DNA of 64,000 nt, taken from positions 45,001-109,000 of the forward strand of contig JACEEZ010001188.1 in the NCBI GenBank assembly GCA_016584305.1, read 5' to 3'. Numbering within the stretch: position 1 is the stretch's first letter; every line of letters starts with the position of its first letter. Origin of the DNA: Chionoecetes opilio (Eukaryota; Arthropoda; Malacostraca; Decapoda; Majidae). The position numbers were made by a program, and so were the translations under genes. A model generated the notes under the pieces. That model ran no database searches. It saw nothing but the letters and a program-made list of their open reading frames with translations, and was not told the origin of the DNA. Shown here one piece after another: positions 21,707-32,771 of this stretch.

Positions 21707-22896
21707 GTTTTCTCTTAATTAAACTCCAACATTTTCTTAGTATTATGCATTATTGTTGATAACACAGATACAAATTTGTGCTCAGTGGACTACTGCTCAA
21801 CACAGATCACTCCAGACCCCTTTAGTAATACACCACCGGCTGTTCTGCATTCTTTGCCCGACCCCTCATTCGCTAATATGGCCGCATCAGACGCAGGTTG
21901 AACTTTGCATTCCTTTTTAAGGGAAAAAACTGCATCTTATGTGCCAGCAAATACGGTAATTAAGAAGGATCTTAATAACAGGTATAATATAGTCAGAGGA
22001 TGGAGGAGAAGGAGTAACAAGCCCTTCATCAACTGGAGTGAAATTTTTAGCAAAGGTTTGAGCCAAGAGTTCCGCTTTAGAAATAGATGAGACAGCTGTG
22101 GAGCCATCTGGGTGAAGCATAGGAGGGAAAGATGAGGAAGTAAAATTGTTAGCAATGTTTTTGGTTAGATGCCAGAAGTCACGAGAGGAGTTTGATTCAG
22201 AAAGATCTTCTATTGATGAAGGAGTTTTTAATATGTTGAAGAAAATATTTGGCATGATAACTGGCAGAAATATAGAGGGCATGAGTTTCAGGAGATGGAT
22301 GGTTACGGTACCGTTTGAGCCGCTTCTCTACCTTGGACAGCATGAGAACAAGCAGAGTCAAACCAAAGTTGACGGACTTTAGGATTAGAGAAAGTGTGAG
22401 GAATGTATGCCTCCATGCCAGAGACAATGACCTCAGTAATGCACTCTGCACAAAGAGATGGGTCTCTGACAAGGAAGCAGTAATCATTCCATGGAAAATC
22501 AGAGTAGTACTGCCTTAAGTCCTCCCACTTATCTGAGTTGAAATGCCAGAAGCACCTCCACTTAGGTGGGTCCCAAGGTGGTGCCGGAGCGATAGGACAG
22601 GTTACAGAAAAAAGAAGAAGATTGTGATCGGAGGAGGCCAACGGAGAAAAAGTTTCACAGAGTAAGCAGAAGGGTTAGTAGTTAGGAAAAAGGTCAAGAA
22701 TGTTGGGTGTGTCTCCAAGACGGCCAGGAATACGGGTAGGGTGCTGCACCAGCTGCTCTAGGTCCTGGAGGATAGCAAAGTGGTAGGCTTGTTCACCAGG
22801 TTGGTCAGTGAAAGAAGATGAAAGCCAATGAATGCTATTGGTGAACACTGAAATCCCCTAGAATAGAAATTTCTGCAAAAGGAAATGAGATGTGAT

Positions 22897-25828
22897 CCGT
22901 ATTTGCCGGCGTATAAGACGTACCTCCGCATAAGACTTATTAATTTGACTTATGCAGACCGCACCTTATTTTACAAGGAGATTTTTATGAAAAAAATTAT
23001 AGGTGTTATGAGGAAAAAATAATTAGCGTAAATTTATCAAAAGTTTAAAAAAAAAGATTTTGTATGGGGAAAACAAATGTGAATGTGAATGTAAAATTAT
23101 ACCAGTAAAAATGTAAAGAGAATGCTGATGGGTAACCAAAATCGGTTCTGATATATTGCAGGATGCCCAACGAATTGATATTCCCATATTTTGCTACCTA
23201 TGACATTTAGCATAAGATTTAATGTTGTACGTATCAGGGCTTAAAAACTATATTATTTTTCAAGCGGTTCGTTCCGATCAGAAACAGTATTATTAACGTT
23301 TTGTTTTTCGTTCCTCCTCCAAACATAACATTCCTGAACCGGTTAGAAATAAATAGAAACTGGTTAGAACATTATTCCCAAACCATGTATTGAATATGCT
23401 ATTAGCCCTAATAAATAATAATGCCTATACATGACTACATTCTTATTGATGGTAATAAAACCATACATTTCATGGTGCACAGTATCCAACAAAATCAAAC
23501 TCTTGGATGTCGTAAGAACTATATTATTTTATGACTTAAATAAGGCAACACATTTACATATACAATACAGGAAGCATAGTGTAGGAGTATGGAATCTCAG
23601 TTGCTGTAAAGTAAAGACATGAGTCACTAAATTATTTATTAATATTATACATGGGAAAAAATATGTTAATTTGTAATATCACTAACCCACTAATAAATAA
23701 ACCTAATCAATGAAATCAATGACTACATGTGGTACTTTAAGGACTCAAACTTAGGACACTCGCACCGAAGTTCGGTGCACCAAGCATTAGGCTATGAACA
23801 CAGTTAAAAGTTTAAGCACATACTCACGATATATATCCATTTTTGAATACTGGGTACTAATCTAAGCATGTGCAAACTGCAGTATCATAGCTCAATGATT
23901 GCACGAATGGAAGGTGTAATAGAATAAGGGAACGTGATGCATATCACGAAGACAAAAATTCATAATTATATAAGGTAAAAAACTGTTACTCTTCAGTCTT
24001 CACAAATTAAATGAAAAGTGGTGCATATGGTACTATTTGAAACAAAACCACATCGTCAATTGCCAAGTGAACAAATACAGTAGACTTAATTTATGAATGA
24101 TAAATCCTCCTTGAATTGAAGAATGCTTGCAGATAAAAGATGTATATATTTAAATCATTTGGCTACTGGAAGGGAAAATGGATTATTGACCGAATATGGC
24201 ATGGAACGAAAAAATTACGTTATTAACCGGTTATGGGGATTTTGAAATAGCGTTTTTGCTCCGGAACAGTAAATATGATAACGTTTTTGTTTTTGTTTTT
24301 GTTCCGAGCATAATTTCATTCGTTTCGGTTTTCGTTTTCGTTCCCTTAAACTGTTTCAAAGCCCTGGTATGTATGCCTTTGTTGCTATTCTGCCATTTAT
24401 TAAATTTTGTGGAAAATTTGCAGTAAACATATTTTGGTAGTGGGCTTTCAAAAGTCCTAGGATTCTTACCTACATCATCGTGTAGCTTTCTTCATTCTGA
24501 GTATTTTGAGCTCCATTTTCCAATGCGCAATTAAATAAGAATGGCGTTACATGAAGTACCTAAAATTTACCGTTATTTCAACCAGAAAGTTAAGTTAAGT
24601 TAAATCAGATTAGGGTAGGTTAGATTAGAGGTGGGGTTTTGTTTAGTAACAGATGATATCAAGAAAAAAATAAAATTACCAATACTATGACAGTGCGAAG
24701 CGGAGCAAAGTTTGTGGGGCGGGCCTGGAGTGGCGGGGCGGACACCCTCCACACCTGTAAACAAACATTGATTTCCGACAAAAACGAGTGCCAGATTAAT
24801 TTAAAACACATCAAAACTATTCAGGAAAACTAAGTTTCGGCCTCGAAATCGGGGGTTGCCTAATAATGAATGTATACCAAGATATTAAGGTAACACTGTA
24901 AGGTAACCGCCTCTACCTGTGTGTTATTGTTGAAAGGCACCGATGTCGGGATTGACAATATTCACCCTGGTGTACACCTGTGAATCTATCACAGTCGCTA
25001 GGGTTGATTAGTCTTCCTCTGGAAGACACAGGTGATGGCAGGTTCACGCTATACCATCATGGTACCGTTTCATCACATCACGGCAGCGTTCTGTCAGCCG
25101 TGCCTTGCCGTATTCACACTATTCGTTACTGTTCAGTCATTTACGGCTGTTTGCACTCAATCTCTAAGCAGACATGGCGCCTCAAAGACTATGGTTGAAG
25201 AATTTTGCATTAATTGCTCTTCTTTTTGATAAAGAGAAGTTGAACTCTAAAAGAAACTGTTTTGGGTACATAAGGCCTTGAGAAAACGACAATCATGAGC
25301 ACAGCACAGTCTCATCATGTTAAAATATTCTCCAGAAACCGTTACGTAACAGAACGGTGATGTGCTGGAACAGTGACGGCGGATTACCGATTGGTGTAGC
25401 ACGTCTGTCTTTTTTTAATGTAAGAAATTATAACGGATGTGATGAAACTGTACCGTGGTGGTATGATGTTATTCGGCCTTGAGGCGGATGAAGCTGTGGC
25501 GCCGTGATGGGTCTTGGTCTTGGTGTACCGTGTGGAAGGCTTCCGTCCCGTCTACAGGTACCGTTGCGGCCTTTTTACTAGCACTCTTTCATACAGTTTC
25601 CTTATCCGCAGAGGTACAGGGGTGAGGATTGAGGGATCGAGGTGGTACAAAGGCCTACCCTGTCTCCCATACCACTCTGCCTACCACTCTCTCACCGCCC
25701 ACACTCCTTCAAAGAAAACTTTAACACGCTCTTTGTTCCACTATTCTATTTATCAACAATACTCAAGCCCAGCGAGAATTCCATCACCATTTCCTGCCTC
25801 CCTTCTATCATCTCATTCCAACTGTTTA
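22897..25828. mobile_element. GCCGGCG-family element, copy 2, right end lost
   Basis: Starts CCGTATTTGCCGGCG inside the 5' part of LINE-B. It follows copy 1 until about 25828, where similarity stops. A 1.1 kb hAT-like insertion lies at 23235-24366, the Harbinger-like MITE at 25036-25479, and TTAGG-type repeats near 24595-24640. Confidence 0.8.
23235..24366. mobile_element. hAT-like element, 1132 bp, non-coding
   Basis: Starts CAGGGCTT and ends AAGCCCTG, flanked by GTACGTAT and GTATGTAT, an 8 bp duplication with one change, as expected for hAT. The interior is AT-rich without a transposase. On minus at about 23742-23812 there is a tRNA-like stretch (TAGCCTAATGCTTGGTGC, later AGTTTGAGTCC). Confidence 0.8.
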
Positions 25829-25972
25829 TTCCTATTTCACGTTTCTCAACTTTTATCGTCTCCGTTCCGTCTGGACTCTGGGGCTATATACACTAGGGTC
25901 CCGTATAAAACGTGTTCGCATAAAGCGTTTCCCCTATAAAGTGAACGACCTAAAATTTTAAAATTTAATATA

Positions 25973-26877
25973 CAGGGAGGTCCCGTTATACGAGCATTCG
26001 ATATACGAGAATCTGATGATACGAGATATGTAAATTAGGGTCTATTTTCAATATACGAGATTGAAAATCCAATGCTACGACATTCAAACTAGAGTGAGTA
26101 AAATGACCAAGTTATTTACTAAAGTAAATTACAAGTTATTTACTAAAATTATAAAGTCATTTACTGACTATATGATTTTACCTAAGGTTGTACGATATTC
26201 AATCTGAAAATATGATAATTCTGGTGGCTCGGTACGACAATGTGGCCTACAAAAATTCACATCCCCGGACGATGTACAATGATTCAGATGCGCAGAGACG
26301 AGTTTGTGGGCAGTGGAAAAGGTCTGCGCACCCCTCCCTTGTCCCTTACCTACCCTACCCTCTCGAGTCTATTGTATCACGCGGCAGCACCGAGGATCTT
26401 TCCTCTTCCCCAAGTGATCAAAGGGAGGAGGAACAACTCTAATCCAGTCATCCCTGCAAACGCAGTCACCCCTGTTTTCTCTCGAGCCTCGGAGAGAGAA
26501 AACAGGGACTCTCAGCTGGCTACGTGCCAGCTTCCTGTCTCCCCACACAACATTACCACTTGTGAGTGTTATGCATGTTTTATGTTTAATTAATGTGCAG
26601 TTATGTTATTTTGTGTGCTATTTTCTCTTTCAGGATGCATTTTCTACAGAATAGGTAGTACAGTGTGGGTAATATAAACGCTGTGTGTTTGTTGTGTTTG
26701 CTATAGTTTATTTTAGCTTGAAAAACATGTCTTTTTTTTTTTTTTTTTTTTTTAAATTGATGGGGTCCTGGTACCAAACCTATATTTTACCATTGGTTAT
26801 GTGTTTCTTTATATGAGATTTCGCTTTACGAGTATGCCAGGTTGAACCTAACTGCTCGCATCTTCGGGACCTCCCTG
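25973..26877 (+). mobile_element. GGGAGG-family element, copy 5
   Basis: 905 bp, starts CAGGGAGGTCCCG, ends GGGACCTCCCTG, with TA on both sides. It lacks the 105 bp array. The segment at 26188-26600 closely matches 7058-8500 of copy 3 minus that copy's expansion. Confidence 0.88.
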
Positions 26878-27109
26878 TATATATTTTTTTAATAAATAAA
26901 ATTTAAAATTTTTCATTAGGAACGAATTTGATCATATAGAACGATTCCGCCATCAAAGTAGGGCAAATCTGAGGAGTTTTCATATAGAGAGCTGAAATAT
27001 CGTACTGAATGTGAGCAGGCTGCCGTAAGAAGGCTTGCAGCAGCTTGCGTTTTCTGTTAACTCGAGGCACTTTTCGTAAGCCGGCTTGCCCAGCTGTGAG
27101 CGGGCCCTG

Positions 27110-27811
27110 CCAGTTCTGGCATCCAGAGAGCCCTTCTCCTCCTTACCATCGAGGGCTGGGAGATCGCCTTTCAGTGGATTCCCTCCCACGCTGGCATCCC
27201 AGGCAACGAGGTGGCTGATTCTTCTGCCAGGATGGCCTTAACAGATGTAAACACAACCCCCTTCCCTCTGCCGCTCTCCGCGGCTAAACGCCTCTTCTTT
27301 CGGGTCTGCCGCTCTACCTGGAATAACACGCTCGGCGATGCCCTCCGCATCACCTCCGTGTGCCAATACCGAAGTGACTCTTCCCCCCAGCCGTGGATAA
27401 GGACAAAGTTCTGCGTCCTTGATGTCACCCTCACCCGCCTCCGCCTTGGGCACACGACACTCACGGCTCACCTGCATCGCCTCCGCCTGTCCCCTGACCC
27501 CACTGCCCTTGGTGCATGAATGTTCCGGACACTATTGAACACTTTCTGCTGCAGTGTCCGCGCTTCCACTCACACCGTGTAGTGTTACACACTCAACTCC
27601 TCGCCCTGAATGTCGCCACCTTTGACCTGCCACCCTGCTGGCAGCGGCTGGCGTTCCCCCCTCCCGGCAACAACACCGTCATCTGCCTCACCTGTGCCTT
27701 CCTGAGGAAGACAGGTCAACTACCACCCCTGTGATAGCATCATAGGACATCACCAGGGCTCATAGTGTTCCCCAAAGGATCCTCACAGCCCTAAAGCAAC
27801 AACAACAACAG
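27110..27811 (+). pseudogene. C-terminal RNase H and zinc-motif fragment of a non-LTR retrotransposon
   Basis: The plus strand reads EGWEIAFQWIPSHAGIPGNE then VADSSARMAL, the HxGxxGNExAD signature of LINE RNase H domains. It continues to LDVTLTRLRLGHTTLTAHLH, then after a frameshift near 27505 the zinc-like C-x2-C...TIEHFLLQCPRFHSHR and a C-terminal region ending with a stop at 27732. A (CAA)n-type tail lies at about 27793-27811. This is the parent sequence of the 153 bp satellite at 32091 and relates to the fragments at 21300 and 42890. The reverse transcriptase is absent. Confidence 0.85.
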
Positions 27812-28280
27812 TTCTGGCGAGGCACGCAAGCGAGAGTTAAGCCAGGTTTATGGCAACATGCTTTTGAGTCACTAACCTAACCTAATCCCACGCTTTAACC
27901 TCCTAAATAAAGTAAAATCTGCATTAAAAGTGTCCGCGGCAAGGGAAGAACAGAGGCAATGTACGTCACAAGAGGAAGAAGATTGATAGGCACGCCGCAC
28001 GTAAACAAACACTCGTCTCGCGCCTCCCTATGAACAACATGTCATTATCTCCAAAAGTTTGAGTCAAAAAGAATGAATCCTAGAATCCAATAAGGTAAAC
28101 AGAAACCATACTCCCAATTGTGTAGGGAATTTCGATCCTAGTGTAAAATAATACCATGTTCTGGTGTGCATGGGTGTGAACAAGTATAAATGTACGGGTA
28201 CGGGCGGGAGGACCGATCGACCAATGTAAATTTTTCCCATAGGTTATGTGTTTCACATAGAGCGAATTCACATAAAACTA
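27812..28280. other. Remainder of the host element at 25891, no gene
   Basis: No recognised coding sequence. The right part (about 28230-28278) matches the subterminal type of the host ends (TTATGTGTTTCACATAGAG). Confidence 0.5.
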
Positions 28281-30666
28281 CACGCCTCCCTCATTTAACG
28301 CATGAGTTACGTTCTTGGGAAATCGTGCGTTAAGTGAAAATGCGTTAAACGAATTCCATTTTCCCATTGACTCCCATTATATAAGTCGAGATACGTTCTT
28401 ACGAAAAAAAATCACAACCTAACCCTCTCATAAAATGCAGTCATACATTAATTTGTGAGCATAGACATATGAAATATAATTAATATTAAAGTTAAATGAT
28501 ATATAGAAGTTGTACTCACTATATAGAAGAATACTTGAGGCTTGAGGTGACAAAGATGGTGGCTGGGGGGTGTCGGCAGAGTTACTGGGGTGAGGTGGGG
28601 GCATCATCGTCGGAAGACGTAGAAGTAGAGCTGGCTGGTGATGTTGCAGCAGGTTTAGTGAAGAATGATGTTATAGTTGTCTGTTGTGCTTGGTGGACTT
28701 TTTCTTGATGAAGCATCTTGTAGGCAGTGAGAGCACTTCTGACTGTGTTTTCAAATTTGAGACTGCGTTCACGGTTGGGATCGTTTTTCACAATGTCATG
28801 AATGCCACTTTCAAATTTGGAGATAACATCAGCTAAGATCTTCCTAGTTAAGTGAAGCTGCGGCTCTGGGTCATCTTCCTCTGCAGTTTTCCTCCTCTAG
28901 TGCTCTGACTTGTTCGATGGCCATTAAGTCTTCGTTGCCGAGTTCCTCATCATGAGATGCCAACAGCTCAACAATATCTTCTTCTCCCACTTCGTCCATA
29001 CCAGCTGTATGTGCAAGGTTAACAATTTCTCGCACGACAGGAGTTGGTTCAGGAAAACCTTTAAAGTTGTGGACACATTCTGGCCACAATTTCTTCCAAA
29101 CAGCATTCATATTGGATGGTGTGACCTCATCCCAGGGTTCAGCAATGTTGTCAATAGCATTCTTGATGTTGAATTCCTTCCAAAATTGACGAATGGAGAG
29201 ATTTTCGTCAGCGTCCACAGCATTAATCATTTTCTGAAGGTACGACGGAGATAATAAGCTTAAAGGTGGCAATGCCCCTTGGTCCATTGGTTGGATTAGT
29301 GATTGGTGTTTTTTGGTAAAAATTCCACTCGAATGTGTTCAGACAAGTCAGAAAGGTGGTTAGGGTGGGTGGGGGCGTTGTCAAGGAGCAGCAGTGCATT
29401 GTGAGCAATATTCTTCCTCCTACAGTAGCGCTCCACAGCAGGGCAAAAATAATTGGTGAACCAATCCTGGAATATGTATTGGTTGGTCCACGCTTTTTTG
29501 CTAGAGCGGTAAATGACTGGCAGACATTCCTTAGCATGACCCTTTAAGGCCCGAGGGTTTTTTGAATAGCCAATGAGGAGCGTCTTTAGCTTGAAATCAC
29601 CCTTGCATTGCCACCAACCAGCAGTGACACTCTATCCTTGGAGGCTTTATGACCTGGTGCTTTCTTCTCCTCCCTGGATATCACTGTCCTCTTTGGCATT
29701 CTCTTCAGTAGAGTCCAGTTCATCAAAGTTGAACAAATTGGTCTGCTGGTACCCCCCGTCCTCGATAATTTTCTTGAGCACTGGCAGATAAGCCTGAGCA
29801 GTTCTTTGTCAGCCGACGCTGCCTCCCCAGACTGTGTTACCGAGTGCAGATGATTCCTGTTCTTGAACCTTTCCAACCCAGCCCTTGCTTGCATTGAATG
29901 GTGGAGGAGCAGCAGCTCCACTAGGTCCAGCACTTGCCTCATCCTTAGCCAATAAATCATCATAAAGTGAGCGAGCTTTTTCCTGCATCAAGATGTTCGT
30001 CATTGGCAAGTCATCCGGCTGCACATGTCGTCCACCCATAATGCCAACAGTCTTTCCATCTCTTCCATGATAGGTGGACGATGCCTTGTAGCTAACTTCG
30101 CTGTCAACGGAGTAGCATTCTTCGCACTTGATTTAATTTTGTCCTTGTCCTTCTTAATTGTCACCACAGTCGACGGAGCAAGGTTGAAACAAATTCGCGG
30201 GTCTTTCAATCGCATCCCTTCATCACTTTTCTTCAACACTTCTAATTTAGTTTCTAAATTTATAGATTTTCTACACTTTTTAGGCTTAGGAGCACTAGCC
30301 TACCACTAGCAACACGCTTAGTAGACATTATGCAGTCGTTTCACTCGATAATGGACGATATAACAGAAGCACTGGAAATCCACTGTTTATCTGTACCGCG
30401 CAAAAAAGTAAAACAAAACCCTACGGGGGGGAAGCTGAGCTGTGCTGCTTGTTCGTTGGTCTTTTACAGGGTAGTATATCATAAATATATTTTATTTGTG
30501 GGTTGTTGTACATTTTCTTCTTGTTATCATTTTTTGCATATTTTATTGTCGTAAATTTGTGCGTAACTTCGAATTTTTTATATGTTAATCGATTTTTTGA
30601 TACAAAAGTTTTGTGCGTAACTCTGAAATTGCGTTAATCGAACCTGCGTTATACGAGGGATGAGTG
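28281..30666 (-). mobile_element. Tigger-like (pogo) DNA transposon, degenerate
   Basis: 2386 bp. Left end CACGCCTCCCTCATTTAACG and right end, reversed, CACTCATCCCTCGTATAACG, each next to TA. A single minus-strand transposase pseudogene fills the interior. This is the most complete pogo-type element in the window. Confidence 0.88.
28570..30328 (-). pseudogene. Tigger-like transposase pseudogene
   Basis: Read on minus from ATG at 30326-30328. The N-terminus has DNA-binding helices (RICFNLAPSTVVTIKKDKDK, then ATRHRPPIMEEMERLLALWV, CENP-B-type). A second HTH part has FNASKGWV. The DDE core holds FNFDEL near 29720, KKAPGHKASKDRVSLLVGGN, then LLLDNAPTHPNHLSDLSEHI near 29390 and PMDQG near 29280, the three acidic positions expected for Tigger. 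The C-terminus has DENLSIRQFWKEFNIKNAID and TITSFFTKPAATSPASSTST. Several frameshifts separate these blocks, so no product is expected. Length and domain order fit a nearly full-length Tigger transposase. Confidence 0.88.
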
Positions 30667-30709
30667 TACCTCGTTTATCGACCAATTTCTCGTTTTATGT
30701 GGGACCCTA

Positions 30710-30712
<3 letters not shown>

Positions 30713-30742
<30 letters not shown>
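30713..30742. repeat. (TA)n microsatellite
   Basis: AT repeats between the element at 25891 and the fold-back at 30743. Confidence 0.95.
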
Positions 30743-30745
<3 letters not shown>

Positions 30746-31520
30746 TCGGCGCCAAAAAACTTAGGACACCAAAAAACTTAGGACGGGACTAACGTCCTTA
30801 GCTTTTTTGCCAATTTCGGTAGGAGCGATTGAATTTTTTTACGTTTTTTGTATATCTGGAAGTGCATTAGGGTTTCTGCTGTAGATTCCTCGCTGCTGCC
30901 CGCTCTGTATCTTCCAAGTCATCATAGGAAGAGGTTGTTGTGCTTGGTTCTCCAACCTTCCTACACCCACCTTCGCCCCTCCATCTTCTACCGCCTCCTC
31001 CAGGTCTACTAAAGCATTGTGCCGGTCAAATCTCTATCCATTGCGAAGACGACACATATAGTAACCTTGTATCGAAGTGGGAAAACCATGGGCCAGATAG
31101 CGAGGGAGACATGTGCTTCCAAACACACCGTCTCGGTCTGGTTTAGGCGGGCGCAAGATGGTGAGTAGAGACTGCTTTGGTGTGGAAGAAAGGGTCAGGG
31201 CGACCAAGAAATACTTCAAAAAAGACTGATCAACTGCTCAAAAGGATTATTGACATCAACAATCATTTTGAGCAGTTGATCAGTCTTCTTTGAAGTTTTT
31301 CTTGGTCGCCCTGACCCTTTCTTCCACGCCAAAACAGTCTCTAACTCACCATCTTGCGCCCGCCTGTACAAGACCGAGACGGTGTGTTTGGAAACACACA
31401 TCTCCCTCGCTATCTGGCCCATGGTTTTCCCATCTCTGTACAAGGTTACTATATGTGTTGTCTTCACAGTGAATAGAGATTTTCCCGGCATAATGCTTTA
31501 GCAGACCTGGAGGAGGCGAT
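30743..31520. mobile_element. Tc1-like fold-back element
   Basis: Left end CAGTCGGCGCC after TA, followed by two direct copies of CCAAAAAACTTAGGAC. Arms at 30992-31248 and 31261-31518 are inverted copies with a 12 bp spacer. Each arm encodes the same Tc1/mariner helix-turn-helix start. No matching right terminal repeat is seen, so the outer limit on the right is uncertain. Confidence 0.75.
31216..31491 (-). pseudogene. Tc1-like transposase N-terminus, duplicated in inverted orientation
   Basis: The minus strand reads MPGKSLFTVKTTHIVTLYRD, GKTMGQIAREMCVSKHTVSV, LYRRAQDGE and GSGRPRKTSKKTDQLLK. This is the paired-like HTH plus the GRPR-type linker of Tc1/mariner transposases. The frame then runs into the palindrome centre and ends; no DDE domain exists. 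The plus-strand arm (about 31020-31248) encodes the same segment with an in-frame stop. An intact family member elsewhere in the genome would be the source of any transposase. Confidence 0.8.
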
Positions 31521-31569
31521 AAATAAATAACCTTATCAATCGGGAAAAATTACCCGATTTCATGATGTT

Positions 31570-31886
31570 ATTTACTTAGTTAACGCTAATTTATGCATGC
31601 TGCTAATTCATTTATCAGAAAAGGAAATATATCAATGGAAAGCTAATGCGATTCCGCTTCTATTGATGTTCTCCATGTAAAAAGTTTTCACGCAAAATAT
31701 TAAATGGCGAAGAGTTTAAGTTAATGCATATTTCTTGAAAGTCTCATAATGGCATTTATTTTGTGTGTTTTACGGTTTTTTATTGGATAATATTATAGAA
31801 CAAACATTTCCAAAGATAACAGTATATCTTTTATACTGATAAACATATATTAGGTAGGAAATTACCCGATTTCATGATTTTTAATA
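31570..31886 (+). repeat. Dispersed 270 bp repeat, copy 2
   Basis: Matches 8829-9090 and 32772-33058. Together with the latter it flanks the element at 31889-32769 as a direct repeat. Confidence 0.75.
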
Positions 31887-31888
31887 TA

Positions 31889-32769
31889 CACACAAACCTC
31901 GTTTGCCCGGACTAATAGGGGGGAGCACTGGTCCGGGAACCGCAAAAGTCCGGGAATCGCAACAGAAAAAGAAGAAAAGAAAAAAAAAAAGTCCGATGCC
32001 ATTACCCACCCCCGGACGTTTATCCTACTCTAGTATTTACTGTCCAGCAACCGCCAATATCAACTATCCCACCGCGGACTTTTACGTCCGCTGAGCATGC
32101 TGCCACCTGGCGGGAGGCAGCAGAAAGTGTTCATTAGTCTCAAGAGACGTTCCTGCACCAGGGGCAGTGGGGGTCAGGGGACTAATGGAGGCGGTGCAGG
32201 TGAACTGTGACTGTCGTGTGCCCAAATGTAAGCAATACGACCGCTGAGCATGCTGCCACCTGGCGGGAGGCAGCAGAAAGTATTCAATAGTCTCAAGAGA
32301 CGTTCCTGCACCAGGGGCAGTGGGGGTCAGGGGACTAACGGAGGCAGTGCAGGTGAACCATGAGTGTCGTGTGCCCAAATGTAAACAATACGACCGCTGA
32401 GCATGCTGCCACCTGGCGGGAGGCAGCAGAAAGTGTTCAATAGTCTCAGAGATGTTCTTGCACCAGGGGCAGTGGGAGTCAGGGGACTGACGGAGGCGGT
32501 GCAGGTGAACCGTGAATGTCGTGTGCCCAAATGTAAACAATACGACCGCTGAGCATGCTGCCACCTGGCGGGAGGCGCTGAAACTGACCAGGGGTGACAG
32601 GAAACGCTCGGACCGCGGGACAACTTTGTCAATTTACGAACAGGACCAGGCATTTCAACGTAAAAATAAAAAATAAATTGTCTGAGACTGACATATCCCC
32701 GGACCTCGGATTTTGTCCGGCAAATCCGATATCCGGGAAATGGAGGTCCGGGAAATCGAGGTTTGTGTG
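31889..32769 (+). mobile_element. TA-flanked element with internal 153 bp satellite
   Basis: 881 bp. Starts CACACAAACCTCG after TA and ends CGAGGTTTGTGTG before TA. Subterminal parts contain repeated GTCCGGGAA-type motifs on both sides. The middle (32091-32577) is a tandem array. The window start (1-478) holds a second member in reverse. Confidence 0.88.
32091..32577 (-). repeat. 153 bp tandem repeat derived from a LINE RNase H tail
   Basis: Units start (CTGAGCATGCTGCC) at 32091, 32244, 32397 and partly at 32549, so periods are 153, 153 and 152 bp. Translated on minus, a unit reads FGHTTFTVHLHRLRQSPD, then HCPWCKNISETIEHFLL, a match to the LINE tail at 27440-27560 up to the point where CAGTGTCCGCG would follow. 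The minus strand stays open across the array (32082-32564), because the period is close to a multiple of three. Confidence 0.88.
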
Positions 32770-32771
32770 TA

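Larger units (their letters stand above)
19527..21956. mobile_element. GCCGGCG-family element, copy 1, inside LINE-B
   Basis: 2430 bp. Ends CCGTATTTGCTGGCGCAT and its reverse complement with one change, flanked by TA on both sides. Within it, on minus, is a LINE RNase H fragment (21300-21700); a Harbinger-like MITE lies at 20365-20797; and a TTAGG-rich stretch lies at 19912-19945. No transposase of its own is recognised. Confidence 0.88.
18490..22641 (-). pseudogene. LINE-B ORF2 remnant: endonuclease end and reverse transcriptase
   Basis: From the right: SSDHNLLLF (endonuclease SDH motif), WEDLRQYYSDFPWNDYCF, SRDFWHLTKNIANNF and a segment ending at 21958. After the inserted element, reading resumes with GLNTRKAYGPDGVSP, LFRLCLSTSTFPSCWKFAHI, YHPIALTSCLSKAFE, LDISKAFDRVWH and SGVPQGSVLSPTLFLLFIND. 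The catalytic YADD box is NADD and lies in another frame (about 18815), so the copy is dead. FNASKTQFLHLSTRHN (about 18680) is the conserved segment after the palm. Removing the inserted element and one TA copy keeps the reading frame continuous, so that insertion came when the ORF was still open at this point. Confidence 0.85.
18185..22890 (-). mobile_element. LINE-B, Jockey-like non-LTR retrotransposon split by a DNA element
   Basis: Reads right to left: end of the endonuclease (about 22890-22400), linker and start of the reverse transcriptase (22400-21960), interruption 19527-21956, polymerase (19525-18770), C-terminal part (18700-18400), 3' non-coding end near 18185. The 5' end is truncated by the GCCGGCG copy at 22897. 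The 3' end also occurs alone at 3552-3772. Confidence 0.85.
25891..30712. mobile_element. TA-flanked element holding several nested insertions
   Basis: Starts CACTAGGGTCCCGTATAAAA after TA and ends GGGACCCTAGTG before TA. Inside are a GGGAGG copy (25973-26877), a LINE RNase H fragment (27110-27811) and a Tigger element (28281-30666). What is left of the host is about 0.7-0.8 kb, including AACGATTCCGCC near 26940 and CACATAGAGCGAATTC near 28255. Confidence 0.8.

Noticed and set aside
32082..32653. 160-residue open frame as a real gene
   Set aside because: It is a tandem repeat of a LINE tail fragment and its frame relative to the source changes between units.
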